DNA of 64,000 bases, taken from an uncultured Flavobacteriales bacterium. Its GTDB lineage: Bacteria > Bacteroidota > Bacteroidia > Flavobacteriales_D > Crocinitomicaceae. Where the stretch lies: the NCBI GenBank assembly GCA_903935095.1, contig CAIZQH010000012.1:1-64000 (forward strand), given 5' to 3'. Positions 56,370 to 64,000 of this stretch are shown one piece after another. Under the pieces are notes generated by a model. It saw nothing but the letters and a program-made list of their open reading frames with translations. It had not been told where the DNA came from and did no database searches. Both the position numbers and the translations under genes were made by a program. Positions within the stretch are counted from its first letter, which is position 1. Every line of letters begins with the position of its first letter.

Positions 56370-57304
56370 GGCTTAAAAGCTTCTTCTAGAAAGCGTCCTT
56401 TACTCGTTGGCATATCGAAGTGAAGGAGTGTGGAAATCGTTTTCGATAAATCGATTAACTCACCTTCTTTTTTGATTGACAATCCCTTTGGTGTATCTGG
56501 ACCGAGAACTAAAAGTGAAATATGTCTACATCCTTCACAGCGGTCACCGTGGTTTACAAACCCTGATTTTACTCCGTCTAAATGACGGCCATGATCGTTG
56601 GTGATGAAAAGTGTTGTTTGATTTTTCATGACAGGATTGCTTTGAACCATTTGCCACAGGGTGGAAGCGTAAACATCGCAAGCAGTAATTGACTCCTGGT
56701 ATTTCCCCCAATTGCTCGCATGACCGTAAACATCCACAGCGAGTAAGTTGATCAACAGGACATGCGGTGCGTCAGGACTCGTGACCAATTCAGTCACTTT
56801 TGCAAATGTATTCTCATCTTTTCCATACCCTAGTCCATTTCCATTTGGACCACAATATGTTGTTGCGACAAATTGATCATGCCATTTCTTATTTTCTGTA
56901 TTTGCTAGTACATCTAACTTTCCTTTACTCGCCACGATATACGCATCATTTTTTGCTGCTGCTGTTGCCTTTAAATAATACTGAAACAAGGATGGATTTT
57001 TGGGTAAACGTGTTCCGGAATTGGATATGCGTTGGTACGTCCCGGTGGCGATAGCAGCATGTCCAGGGACGGTATACGTAGGACCGTTATTTCTGAAATT
57101 CTCGTAAAAAGTGCCTTCATAGCGCAGTGAATCACACAAAATTGGACTTAGTCGGCAGTTAGAGTCGCCGTAGGTTTCGCTAAACCTTGGACCATCAATC
57201 ACCAAAATCACCACATACTTCGTTTTGAATGTATCATGCTTTTGTTGGGCGAAAAGGAAGGGCCCAAAAAGGAGAAAAATGAACGTAATGAGGTGTTTTT
57301 TCAT
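56366..57304 (-). CDS. Secreted type I phosphodiesterase/alkaline phosphatase superfamily protein
   Basis: A 312-residue protein with a signal peptide (MKKHLITFIFLLFGPFLFA, then QQ). Metal-binding and nucleophile regions: VILVIDGPRFSETYGDS, GPTYTVPGHAAIATGTY (likely nucleophile Thr before PGH) and LFITNDHGRHLDG (Asp/His metal ligands). This matches the nucleotide pyrophosphatase/phosphodiesterase branch of the alkaline phosphatase fold. Substrate unknown. A -7-like TATTTTTG lies only 4 bp upstream of the ATG, so the transcript could be leaderless. Confidence 0.82.
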   Translation of the reverse strand: MKKHLITFIFLLFGPFLFAQQKHDTFKTKYVVILVIDGPRFSETYGDSNCRLSPILCDSLRYEGTFYENFRNNGPTYTVPGHAAIATGTYQRISNSGTRLPKNPSLFQYYLKATAAAKNDAYIVASKGKLDVLANTENKKWHDQFVATTYCGPNGNGLGYGKDENTFAKVTELVTSPDAPHVLLINLLAVDVYGHASNWGKYQESITACDVYASTLWQMVQSNPVMKNQTTLFITNDHGRHLDGVKSGFVNHGDRCEGCRHISLLVLGPDTPKGLSIKKEGELIDLSKTISTLLHFDMPTSKGRFLEEAFKP

Positions 57305-57435
57305 GCTTCAAAAATACGCATTATCATCAGTCTTTTTTCAGTTATACAAGCTATTTATCTTTTTCAAATAGCAACTATGACTAACTTGTTATTTAAGAAT
57401 GAAAAAAACCAATCCTACTTTTTACAGTGTTCTTT

Positions 57436-58578
57436 TTAGTTTCTCTTAGAATGAATCACCTCAAATTTCTTTTTCCACTTCAACACTTGTTTTTCTAGCA
57501 GCTCGTATACAATTGTTGCAATGACAATAGAAAGGAGAATATTTAAAAAGAAATACAAATACATGTTAGAAGAACCCCATTTATACATCAAACGAATAAC
57601 AATGATAGGGATCAACACATTGCTAAATAAATAAATGCCGTAGGAGATTTTTCCTAAATAGTTTAGTGATTTTTGAAAGGGTAAATTGAAAATACGTTCC
57701 TCATTAAAAATGAAATGAATCATTCCTAATCCTAAAATACTGATATAAAAATATTTTTTTACGACAATATCAAAAAAAGAATCGAAAGTATAAACAGGAT
57801 CAAGGACGTAGACGACAATGAATAAACTATATAAAATATGTCGTGTTGATTTGCTGAGTTTTGCTTGAAAACCATTTTCCTTGTAATATAGGGCGTAAAG
57901 CCCTCCGATGACCAAAACGTCAATTCTACTAAAGGTGTTTAGGTAAATTTGCCAATAATCTGCATGAATAACAAACAGGTATGTTCGAAAAAGAAAACTC
58001 ATCGCAATCAATAAAATAAAGGCTGTTTTTAAGTTCTTTCTATGAATAAATGCAACGACAAATGGCCAGAAAAGATAAAAATGTTCCTCTACGCAGATAG
58101 ACCATAAATGTGCATAAGGGTATTGCCATATTTTTACTGAAATGGCGTGAAAGTTGTTGTAAAATAGAACATTGGGTAAGTAATCAGGTGTTTTGCCATT
58201 CGCTAAATGAACACAAAGCGGAGTGAGGGCGATTAGAAGGAAATAAGCTGGCCAAATCCGTAATATTCTCCGAAGATAAAATTTTACAATGGAGATTTTA
58301 CCGGTGTTTTCTTTTTCAGTTAGTAATAAATAGGTAATCAAAAAACCACTAATTAGAAAAAAGATGTCCACTCCAATACCTCCATTTGTAAAAGCAGTAT
58401 TGAGGTAACTTCCAAAATTGCTGAAATCAGTATGGTTCTCGCCAATAGTCATAAATCCAGGCTTCCCAAACCAACCACACCATCCTTCATAGGCATGGGC
58501 AAATAAAACTAAAAAAACGGCGGCAAATCTGAGAATATCTATATTCTTGAAGTAAACAACTTGTTTCGAATCTTTCAT
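57436..58578 (-). CDS. Acyltransferase family 3 (OafA/YrhL-like) membrane protein
   Basis: A 380-residue protein with about ten membrane helices. The N-terminus (NIDILRFAAVFLVLFAHAYEG) carries the conserved R and H of acyltransferase-3; IDIFFLISGFLITYLL, the RILRIWPAYFLL motif and WSICVEEHFYLFWPF are also characteristic. Such proteins add acyl groups (often acetyl) to cell-surface glycans from the cytoplasmic side. No SGNH domain is fused to it. It is a single gene with about 70-130 bp spacers on both sides. Confidence 0.9.
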   Translation of the reverse strand: MKDSKQVVYFKNIDILRFAAVFLVLFAHAYEGWCGWFGKPGFMTIGENHTDFSNFGSYLNTAFTNGGIGVDIFFLISGFLITYLLLTEKENTGKISIVKFYLRRILRIWPAYFLLIALTPLCVHLANGKTPDYLPNVLFYNNFHAISVKIWQYPYAHLWSICVEEHFYLFWPFVVAFIHRKNLKTAFILLIAMSFLFRTYLFVIHADYWQIYLNTFSRIDVLVIGGLYALYYKENGFQAKLSKSTRHILYSLFIVVYVLDPVYTFDSFFDIVVKKYFYISILGLGMIHFIFNEERIFNLPFQKSLNYLGKISYGIYLFSNVLIPIIVIRLMYKWGSSNMYLYFFLNILLSIVIATIVYELLEKQVLKWKKKFEVIHSKRN

Positions 58579-58649
58579 TTAAATGGACAATATTCGTTAA
58601 AAACAATGAATTGAATTCTTCTAAAAATCCCCGTTATTCTTAGCTTGAT

Positions 58650-60077
58650 TTAGTCCTTTACGATTTTTACTGTTTGAATGTGTTTTCCTTCACGAGTGAC
58701 ACGAAGTAAATAGACTCCTTTTTCAAGTGTAGAAATATCCAACGATTTGGACTGTTGGATTGCGCTTTGGATTAATTTACCTTGAAGATCCAATAGTTGA
58801 ATTTTGTCCGAAGCATGTAACCCATCCAAGTTCAAAATAGACGAAGTAGGATTTGGATAAACGACAAGTCCTTCTTCTGTTAGTGAGGTCAGACCACTTA
58901 AATTTGAATCATACATCACGCGTATGGGAATGGTTTTATGAACGGTTTGCACAGGAATTCCGTTATCTGTTACATCCATTTCAATGGAGTAAATTCCCGG
59001 CTGTACGCTGGTAGCGTCAAACGTTATATCATATTGAGTGAATTCACCATTTGAAACGGCAAAATAACTCAAGGCACTTGGCATTGAAACGCACTGAATC
59101 GAGGTATTTAATACTTGTCCAATTTCCGGTGTACTCACTCCAATGGAGAAATCAATAGCATTTAAACTTTTGTGCAAGGTGTCACCTGTGTAGACATCAA
59201 TCGTGTCACAAATGAGGCTACTCATCACAAGAGGTGGAATATTAGTTGTTGAACCAGCTAGATTGAAGTATATTTCTTGATTATCGAGAAAATCAACTTG
59301 ATCAATGGTATTGTAAGGCCCATCAAACGCTGTTCCGAGTGTATCGAATTGTCCAACTTGAAAATAATCAAGGCCGTTGCCAATGTTTACCCCAACTGTT
59401 GCTGGAGACCCGTTGAATCCATTATTTCCTCCAGATGCTGAACCCGTTGTCCATTGCATGTCGCCATAACAAAAGGATACATTGTTTCCAGTAGGAACGA
59501 GGGTGTCTTGTCCATCCGAAATGACTAATTGGAAGGTATTTAATTTATCTTCCATCATAGGGAAATAACCAACATGGTCCCAGACAATTACAAGGGAATG
59601 AGGACTCAACTTATACCAGACATTTCCACCATTGGTAGAACGCGTGTCAACATCTGCCCAGAATGGGGCAATCATATTAAAAGTCGGATCCGGAAACGGA
59701 AATGCGGTAAAGGTGTTGTAAGGAGTGGTGAACGAAATATTCCCATTATTGTTGATGTACAAGCTATCATAAGTTGTCCCATAGAAACTAAAGTTGAACG
59801 GAAGTAGAATGATGTTGGAAAAACCATCGTCATTTGTTGGCATGGCCAACATAAACGTAGAATCCAATGGGATTAAACAATCACATACGCCTGATTTTGC
59901 AGCTTTACCGGCGTAATGAATGTTTGGATAAATAGGGTTCATGAGGTTTATCAAACTTTGATTGGTGATCAATCCTTGTGATTTCAATGTTTGGTATTCT
60001 TTTGAATCAACCTTGATGGATTGACTAAATAACGCAAAAGTGAAAAGACTAAAAACACCTAGTAATATTGCTTTCAT
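58650..60077 (-). CDS. NIDO-like surface protein with type A T9SS sorting domain
   Basis: A 475-residue exported protein with signal peptide MKAILLGVFSLFTFALFS, then QS. Residues about 80-270 form a nidogen-like (NIDO) domain (FNFSFYGTTYDSLYINNNGN, MIAPFWADVDTRSTNGGNVWY, LVIVWDHVGYF). A cadherin/Ig-like region follows (about 275-395). The C-terminus (VVYPNPTSSILNL ... GKLIQSA ... LEKGVYLLRV) is a type A T9SS sorting domain. The frame is open upstream to 60200, but the signal peptide marks the start at 60077. NIDO domains occur in adhesive proteins; ligand unknown. Confidence 0.87.
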   Translation of the reverse strand: MKAILLGVFSLFTFALFSQSIKVDSKEYQTLKSQGLITNQSLINLMNPIYPNIHYAGKAAKSGVCDCLIPLDSTFMLAMPTNDDGFSNIILLPFNFSFYGTTYDSLYINNNGNISFTTPYNTFTAFPFPDPTFNMIAPFWADVDTRSTNGGNVWYKLSPHSLVIVWDHVGYFPMMEDKLNTFQLVISDGQDTLVPTGNNVSFCYGDMQWTTGSASGGNNGFNGSPATVGVNIGNGLDYFQVGQFDTLGTAFDGPYNTIDQVDFLDNQEIYFNLAGSTTNIPPLVMSSLICDTIDVYTGDTLHKSLNAIDFSIGVSTPEIGQVLNTSIQCVSMPSALSYFAVSNGEFTQYDITFDATSVQPGIYSIEMDVTDNGIPVQTVHKTIPIRVMYDSNLSGLTSLTEEGLVVYPNPTSSILNLDGLHASDKIQLLDLQGKLIQSAIQQSKSLDISTLEKGVYLLRVTREGKHIQTVKIVKD

Positions 60078-60184
60078 AATGGATGAATTTGTGTGAATTA
60101 AGTTGAAAAATACGATTTTCATAGATATGGACGAAATAATTAGTGTAGAAGTTGTGTTTTGAACTACAAATAAACAAATAAACG

Positions 60185-60216
60185 TTTGTGCACATACCAT
60201 AAAAGTGGTAATTTTG
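60185..60216 (+). promoter_or_regulatory. Promoter of the suf operon
   Basis: TTTG (-33), 20 nt, then TAATTTTG (-7, matching TAnnTTTG). About 47 nt separate it from the sufA-like start, giving one of the longer leaders in the window. Confidence 0.65.
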
Positions 60217-60230
60217 TGGACGATTTAGCG

Positions 60231-60255
60231 TTTATTTATAATTAATCTAAATAAA
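60231..60255 (+). promoter_or_regulatory. Inverted repeat in the suf leader
   Basis: TTTATTTA and TAAATAAA are perfect complements around a 9-nt spacer, between the promoter and the start codon. It could be a regulator-binding site or a weak AT hairpin near the ribosome-binding region. Confidence 0.4.
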
Positions 60256-60263
60256 AACTGATT

Positions 60264-60587
60264 ATGATAACAGTAACAGACAATGCAAAGAAGCAAGCAC
60301 TGAGATTGATGGAAGATGAGGGCAAAGATGGGCTCTTTATCCGCGTTGGAGTGCAAGGTGGAGGCTGTTCCGGATTAATGTATCAATTAACATTCGATAA
60401 CCAGGACTTGGAAGGGGATAAATCTTTCGAGGATAACGGTATCAAAGTAGTGGTTGACAAAAAAAGTTTCTTGTATCTGATTGGAACGACCTTAGATTTT
60501 TCGGGTGGATTAAATGGAAAAGGATTTGTGTTTCAAAATCCGAATGCAGATCGAACGTGTGGATGTGGAGAGTCTTTCTCTGTTTAA
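60264..60587 (+). CDS. sufA: Iron-sulfur assembly A-type carrier (HesB/SufA family)
   Basis: A 107-residue A-type scaffold/carrier that passes Fe-S clusters to target proteins. The three conserved cysteines are present: Cys35 in QGGGCSGLMY and Cys99/Cys101 in the RTCGCGESF tail. It is first in the suf operon, 9 bp before sufB. SufA versus ErpA/IscA naming rests on context. Confidence 0.92.
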   Translation: MITVTDNAKKQALRLMEDEGKDGLFIRVGVQGGGCSGLMYQLTFDNQDLEGDKSFEDNGIKVVVDKKSFLYLIGTTLDFSGGLNGKGFVFQNPNADRTCGCGESFSV

Positions 60588-60596
60588 GAAAAAGCA

Positions 60597-62045
60597 ATGG
60601 CAGGATATACTGAAAATGAATTAGCGAAGGATCTCGAAAATCAAGAATATAAATTCGGATTCGTAACAGATATTGAAGCGGATACGGTTCCAATAGGACT
60701 GAATGAAGGGATTATACGTTTAATTTCCACCAAGAAAAATGAACCGGATTGGTTATTGGAATACCGACTTAAAGCATTCGCTATTTGGAAGGAAATGACG
60801 GAGCCTGAATGGGCGCATGTGCATTATCAAAAACCAGATTTTCAAGCAATCGCCTATTATTCAGCCCCGAAACAAACAAAAAAATACGAGTCCTGGGATG
60901 ATGTAGATCCAGAAATGAAAGAAACCATGAAAAAATTGGGGATTTCGATGGAGGAGCAACAACGTTTAACAGGTGTTGCTGTTGATTTCGTAATGGATTC
61001 CGTTTCTGTAGCAACATCCTTCAAGGAAAAACTCGGAGAACTTGGGGTGATTTTCTGCTCTTTTTCAGATGCGGTACAAAATCATCCTGATCTGGTTAAA
61101 AAATACATGGGTTCCGTTGTCCCAATGACGGATAATTTTTACGCAGCACTGAATGCCGCTGTATTCACAGATGGATCCTTCTGTTACATCCCGAAAGGGG
61201 TTCGTTGTCCAATGGAATTATCTACATACTTCCGAATCAATGCCGGCGGAACAGGACAATTTGAACGTACGCTTGTCGTAGCCGACGAAGGTTCGTATGT
61301 TTCTTATTTGGAAGGTTGTACAGCTCCACAGCGAGACGAAAATCAATTGCATGCTGCCGTAGTCGAACTAATCGCCATGGATCATGCTGAAATTAAATAT
61401 TCTACCGTTCAAAACTGGTACCCAGGAGATAAAGAGGGAAAAGGTGGCATCTTTAATTTTGTGACCAAGCGAGGAATGTGTGAATCTCATGCAAAAATTT
61501 CGTGGACACAAGTCGAAACCGGTTCTGCAGTTACTTGGAAGTATCCATCTTGCATTCTGAAAGGTGATTATTCTATTGGCGAGTTTTATTCTGTAGCCGT
61601 CACAAACAACTACCAACAAGCAGATACAGGAACTAAAATGATACACCTTGGTAAACATACCAAAAGCACGATCATTTCCAAGGGAATATCCGCAGGGAAA
61701 TCACAAAATTCTTACCGTGGTTTAGTACAAATCAATAAAGCGGCACATCATGCACGTAATTTTTCGCAATGTGACTCGCTATTGATGACGGATGAATGTG
61801 GAGCACATACCTTCCCGTACATCGAATGTAAGAATCCTACGGCCAAAATAGAACACGAAGCAACGACATCAAAAATCGGTGAAGACCAATTGTTTTATTG
61901 CATGCAACGAGGAATCAGTGAGGAAAAAGCCATTAGCTTAATTGTAAATGGATATTGTAAAGAAGTATTGAATCAACTGCCGATGGAGTTTGCCGTTGAA
62001 GCACAAAAATTATTAGCGATTAGTCTTGAAGGCAGCGTTGGTTAG
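60597..62045 (+). CDS. sufB: Fe-S cluster assembly protein SufB
   Basis: A 482-residue scaffold of the SufBCD complex, on which clusters are built. Landmarks: [79 protein letters not shown], and [20 protein letters not shown], ending in the conserved [14 protein letters not shown] region. Length is typical. Gap of 17 bp to sufC. Confidence 0.97.
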   Translation: MAGYTENELAKDLENQEYKFGFVTDIEADTVPIGLNEGIIRLISTKKNEPDWLLEYRLKAFAIWKEMTEPEWAHVHYQKPDFQAIAYYSAPKQTKKYESWDDVDPEMKETMKKLGISMEEQQRLTGVAVDFVMDSVSVATSFKEKLGELGVIFCSFSDAVQNHPDLVKKYMGSVVPMTDNFYAALNAAVFTDGSFCYIPKGVRCPMELSTYFRINAGGTGQFERTLVVADEGSYVSYLEGCTAPQRDENQLHAAVVELIAMDHAEIKYSTVQNWYPGDKEGKGGIFNFVTKRGMCESHAKISWTQVETGSAVTWKYPSCILKGDYSIGEFYSVAVTNNYQQADTGTKMIHLGKHTKSTIISKGISAGKSQNSYRGLVQINKAAHHARNFSQCDSLLMTDECGAHTFPYIECKNPTAKIEHEATTSKIGEDQLFYCMQRGISEEKAISLIVNGYCKEVLNQLPMEFAVEAQKLLAISLEGSVG

Positions 62046-62062
62046 AAAAGAAAATAGAAGAG

Positions 62063-62815
62063 ATGATTAAAATTGAAAATTTACACGCAAGTATTGATGG
62101 AAAAGAAATCCTAAAAGGATTGAATTTAGAAGTCAAAGCGGGAGAAATTCATGCGATAATGGGTCCAAACGGTGCTGGAAAAAGTACACTTGCAAGTGTT
62201 CTGGCTGGACGTGAGGACTACGAAGTAACAGCGGGATCAATTGATTTCGATGGCACTGATTTGTTGGAATTGTCAACAGAAGATCGTGCACGTGAAGGAT
62301 TGTTTTTAGCGTTTCAATATCCGGTAGAAATACCTGGTGTTTCGAATATCAACTTTCTTCGGACAGCCTTGAATGAGATTCGCGAATACAAAGGACAAGC
62401 ACAAATTTCCGCAAAGGAATTTATGGCAATGGTACGTGAGAAATCAGCTATTGTTGAACTAGACAGTAAATTAGCTTCTCGCGCAGTGAACGAAGGCTTT
62501 TCTGGTGGTGAAAAAAAACGCAATGAAATTTTCCAAATGGCAATGTTAGAACCGAAATTAGCAGTGTTGGATGAAACAGATTCTGGTTTAGATATCGATG
62601 CCTTGCGCATTGTTGCAAATGGGGTGAACACCCTGAAATCGGATCAAAATGCAACCATCGTTATTACACATTATCAACGATTATTGGATTACATCATTCC
62701 GGATTTTGTTCATGTATTGTATGACGGTCGTATTGTCATGACCGGCACAAAAGAACTCGCATTGGAGTTAGAAGAAAAAGGCTACGATTGGATTAAAGAG
62801 TCAATTGACGCGTAA
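62063..62815 (+). CDS. sufC: Fe-S cluster assembly ATPase SufC
   Basis: A 250-residue soluble ABC-type ATPase that drives SufBCD. Walker A MGPNGAGKSTLAS (Lys40), signature FSGGEKKRNEI, Walker B AVLDETDSGLD and the switch His in VITHYQRLLDYI are intact. Length and the FLAFQYPVEIPGVSN motif are typical of SufC. It lies 9 bp before sufD. Confidence 0.97.
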   Translation: MIKIENLHASIDGKEILKGLNLEVKAGEIHAIMGPNGAGKSTLASVLAGREDYEVTAGSIDFDGTDLLELSTEDRAREGLFLAFQYPVEIPGVSNINFLRTALNEIREYKGQAQISAKEFMAMVREKSAIVELDSKLASRAVNEGFSGGEKKRNEIFQMAMLEPKLAVLDETDSGLDIDALRIVANGVNTLKSDQNATIVITHYQRLLDYIIPDFVHVLYDGRIVMTGTKELALELEEKGYDWIKESIDA

Positions 62816-62824
62816 GGAACAGCA

Positions 62825-64000
62825 ATGGAAAAATTGAATATATTAAGTCAATTCACTAGCAGATTTCCTTCAACCGAAATCGATGGACTCTCCTCAATGG
62901 CGAATTCCGCTCGTGTATTTTTGTCAGGAAATGACTTCCCTACCACAAGAGTAGAACGTTTTAAATATACTCGTTTGACAAAATTGTCAAATGCACAATT
63001 TGATGGGAGTGCTGTAACATCCATTTCTGACTTCCGAAAACATCAAATTTGTCCAGATGCGCTTGCGATTTTTGTCGTGAATGGACACGTATACTTACCA
63101 GAAATCAAGGTGCCAAATGGACTAATCATTGAAGACATTTCTTCCGCAAAGTCATTGCCCTCATCTAGCATGAAAGATGTTTTCGCTGCCATGAATGTAC
63201 TCCATGCTCAGTCAGGTGTTTCTGTTCATGTGGCAAAAAACACGGTGATAGATTCGGTGATAGAAATTGTTCATGTTTGTACTGGTTCCTATGCCGGATT
63301 CACCCGCAATCAGATCTTCATAGGTGAAAATGCGCAAGCAAAGGTGGTGATGACCTATGTATCGGAACAGACAAAAGCGTGTTTTTCTCATGTTCATACA
63401 TCCATAGAGGTGGGTAAACGTGCACATTTCAACATGGAAAAAGTGCAGATGGAATCAAGTGATTTGTTTTCTTTTTCAGATGAGGAAGTTTGGCAAGGAG
63501 CAGATTCCGTTTTCCAAATCAACACGTTGACCTTAGACGGGAATTTGGTTCGTAACGACTTACACATTCAAGTTCAAGGCGAACATGCAGAAACACATTT
63601 GAATGGCATGTACATGCTCAATGGACAGCAACATGTGGCCAATTACACGACGGTAGATCACCAAGTCGCAAATTGTGAAAGCAATGAATTATATAAAGGC
63701 ATCATGGATGATAAGTCCATCGCCGTCTTTAATGGAAAAGTATTTGTGCGTCAAGATGCTCAGAAAACGAATGCGTTTCAGTCAAATGCCAACGTATTGA
63801 TCAGTGATGACGCTGGTGTAAACTCCAAACCAGAATTGGAGATTTATGCGGATGATGTTAAATGTTCCCATGGCTCCACTACAGGTCAATTAGACGATGA
63901 AGCATTATTTTATTTACGTGCAAGAGGAATCTCAGAAAGAGGTGCAACACAATTACTGTTAACGGCTTTTATGTCCGATGTATTGGATAAAATTACTGTC
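62825..64000 (+). CDS. sufD: Fe-S cluster assembly protein SufD (3' partial)
   Basis: The frame starts at ATG 62825 (MEKLNILSQFTSRFPSTE) and stays open for 392 codons to the window end. The C-terminal half shows the SufB/D beta-helix and family motifs: HLNGMYMLNGQQHVANYTTV, CESNELYKGIMDDKSIAVFN, QKTNAFQSNANVLISDDA and ELEIYADDVKCSHGSTTG, with LDDEALFYLRARGIS following. SufD pairs with SufB in the SufBC2D complex. The last part is missing; sufS and related genes would be expected beyond the edge. Confidence 0.95.
   Translation, partial: MEKLNILSQFTSRFPSTEIDGLSSMANSARVFLSGNDFPTTRVERFKYTRLTKLSNAQFDGSAVTSISDFRKHQICPDALAIFVVNGHVYLPEIKVPNGLIIEDISSAKSLPSSSMKDVFAAMNVLHAQSGVSVHVAKNTVIDSVIEIVHVCTGSYAGFTRNQIFIGENAQAKVVMTYVSEQTKACFSHVHTSIEVGKRAHFNMEKVQMESSDLFSFSDEEVWQGADSVFQINTLTLDGNLVRNDLHIQVQGEHAETHLNGMYMLNGQQHVANYTTVDHQVANCESNELYKGIMDDKSIAVFNGKVFVRQDAQKTNAFQSNANVLISDDAGVNSKPELEIYADDVKCSHGSTTGQLDDEALFYLRARGISERGATQLLLTAFMSDVLDKITV

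Noticed and set aside
57309-57316. TATTTTTG as the promoter of the phosphodiesterase gene
   Set aside because: Only 4 bp separates it from the ATG, so transcription would begin at or inside the start codon. It is either chance or a leaderless mRNA, and was not listed as a promoter feature.
60078-60200. N-terminal extension of the NIDO-like type A protein
   Set aside because: The extra residues are not signal-like, while a canonical signal peptide begins at 60077.

Overview
The window looks like a chromosomal segment of a Bacteroidota bacterium, most likely a flavobacterium close to Crocinitomicaceae/Fluviicola. The genus is a low-confidence guess. Reasons for the phylum: secreted proteins end in type IX secretion system (T9SS) sorting domains of both type A and type B; start codons are often preceded by the Bacteroidota -7 promoter element TAnnTTTG; and there is a GldA-like ATPase, an S46 dipeptidyl peptidase and an rnpA-S41 peptidase pair. 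I see no rRNA, tRNA, CRISPR array, insertion sequence, phage gene or integrase.

Region 1 (1-19841, + strand) is a block of surface proteins. It holds a giant repeat protein cut by the window start (over 2,940 residues, type B sorting domain), a 1,086-residue WxxxxG-repeat/Ig-like type B protein, a 101-residue small secreted protein, and a 2,431-residue five-LamG protein with a type A sorting domain. The two largest genes carry duplications at several scales.

Region 2 (19842-30471) is mostly housekeeping: an antiquitin-type aldehyde dehydrogenase, aspS, a DUF3050 protein, cysS, a DUF4783 protein, a membrane GT2 glycosyltransferase with a secreted-type N-terminal domain, and an S46 peptidase. 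Region 3 (30472-38736, + strand) runs ribF, a leucine-rich-repeat protein, two hypothetical genes, rnpA, an S41 peptidase, an O-antigen-ligase-like protein, gldA-like and tyrS. Convergent queA closes it at a strong bidirectional terminator.

Region 4 (39863-45917) begins with a 505-bp AT-rich spacer and a lone methyltransferase, then a three-gene minus-strand operon of two SGNH hydrolases and an MBOAT O-acyltransferase, probably for O-acylation of a surface glycan. Region 5 (45967-51364) has a YyaL/DUF255 thioredoxin-fold protein, a DUF2892 membrane protein, and a two-gene split transketolase whose halves are separated, in one tight operon, by a secreted von Willebrand factor A protein.

Region 6 (51494-60077) has a small secreted protein translationally coupled to a CUB/P-domain type B protein, a lone urocanate hydratase, a secreted phosphodiesterase, an acyltransferase-3 protein and a NIDO-like type A protein. 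Region 7 (60185-64000) is the start of a suf iron-sulfur assembly operon (sufA-like, sufB, sufC, sufD), with sufD cut by the window end.

The most unusual features are the split transketolase interrupted by a VWA gene, the hierarchical domain-block duplications in the giant adhesin, and the mosaic LamG gene, where near-identical linkers alternate with diverged cores. I found no clear-cut new defence or mobile system.
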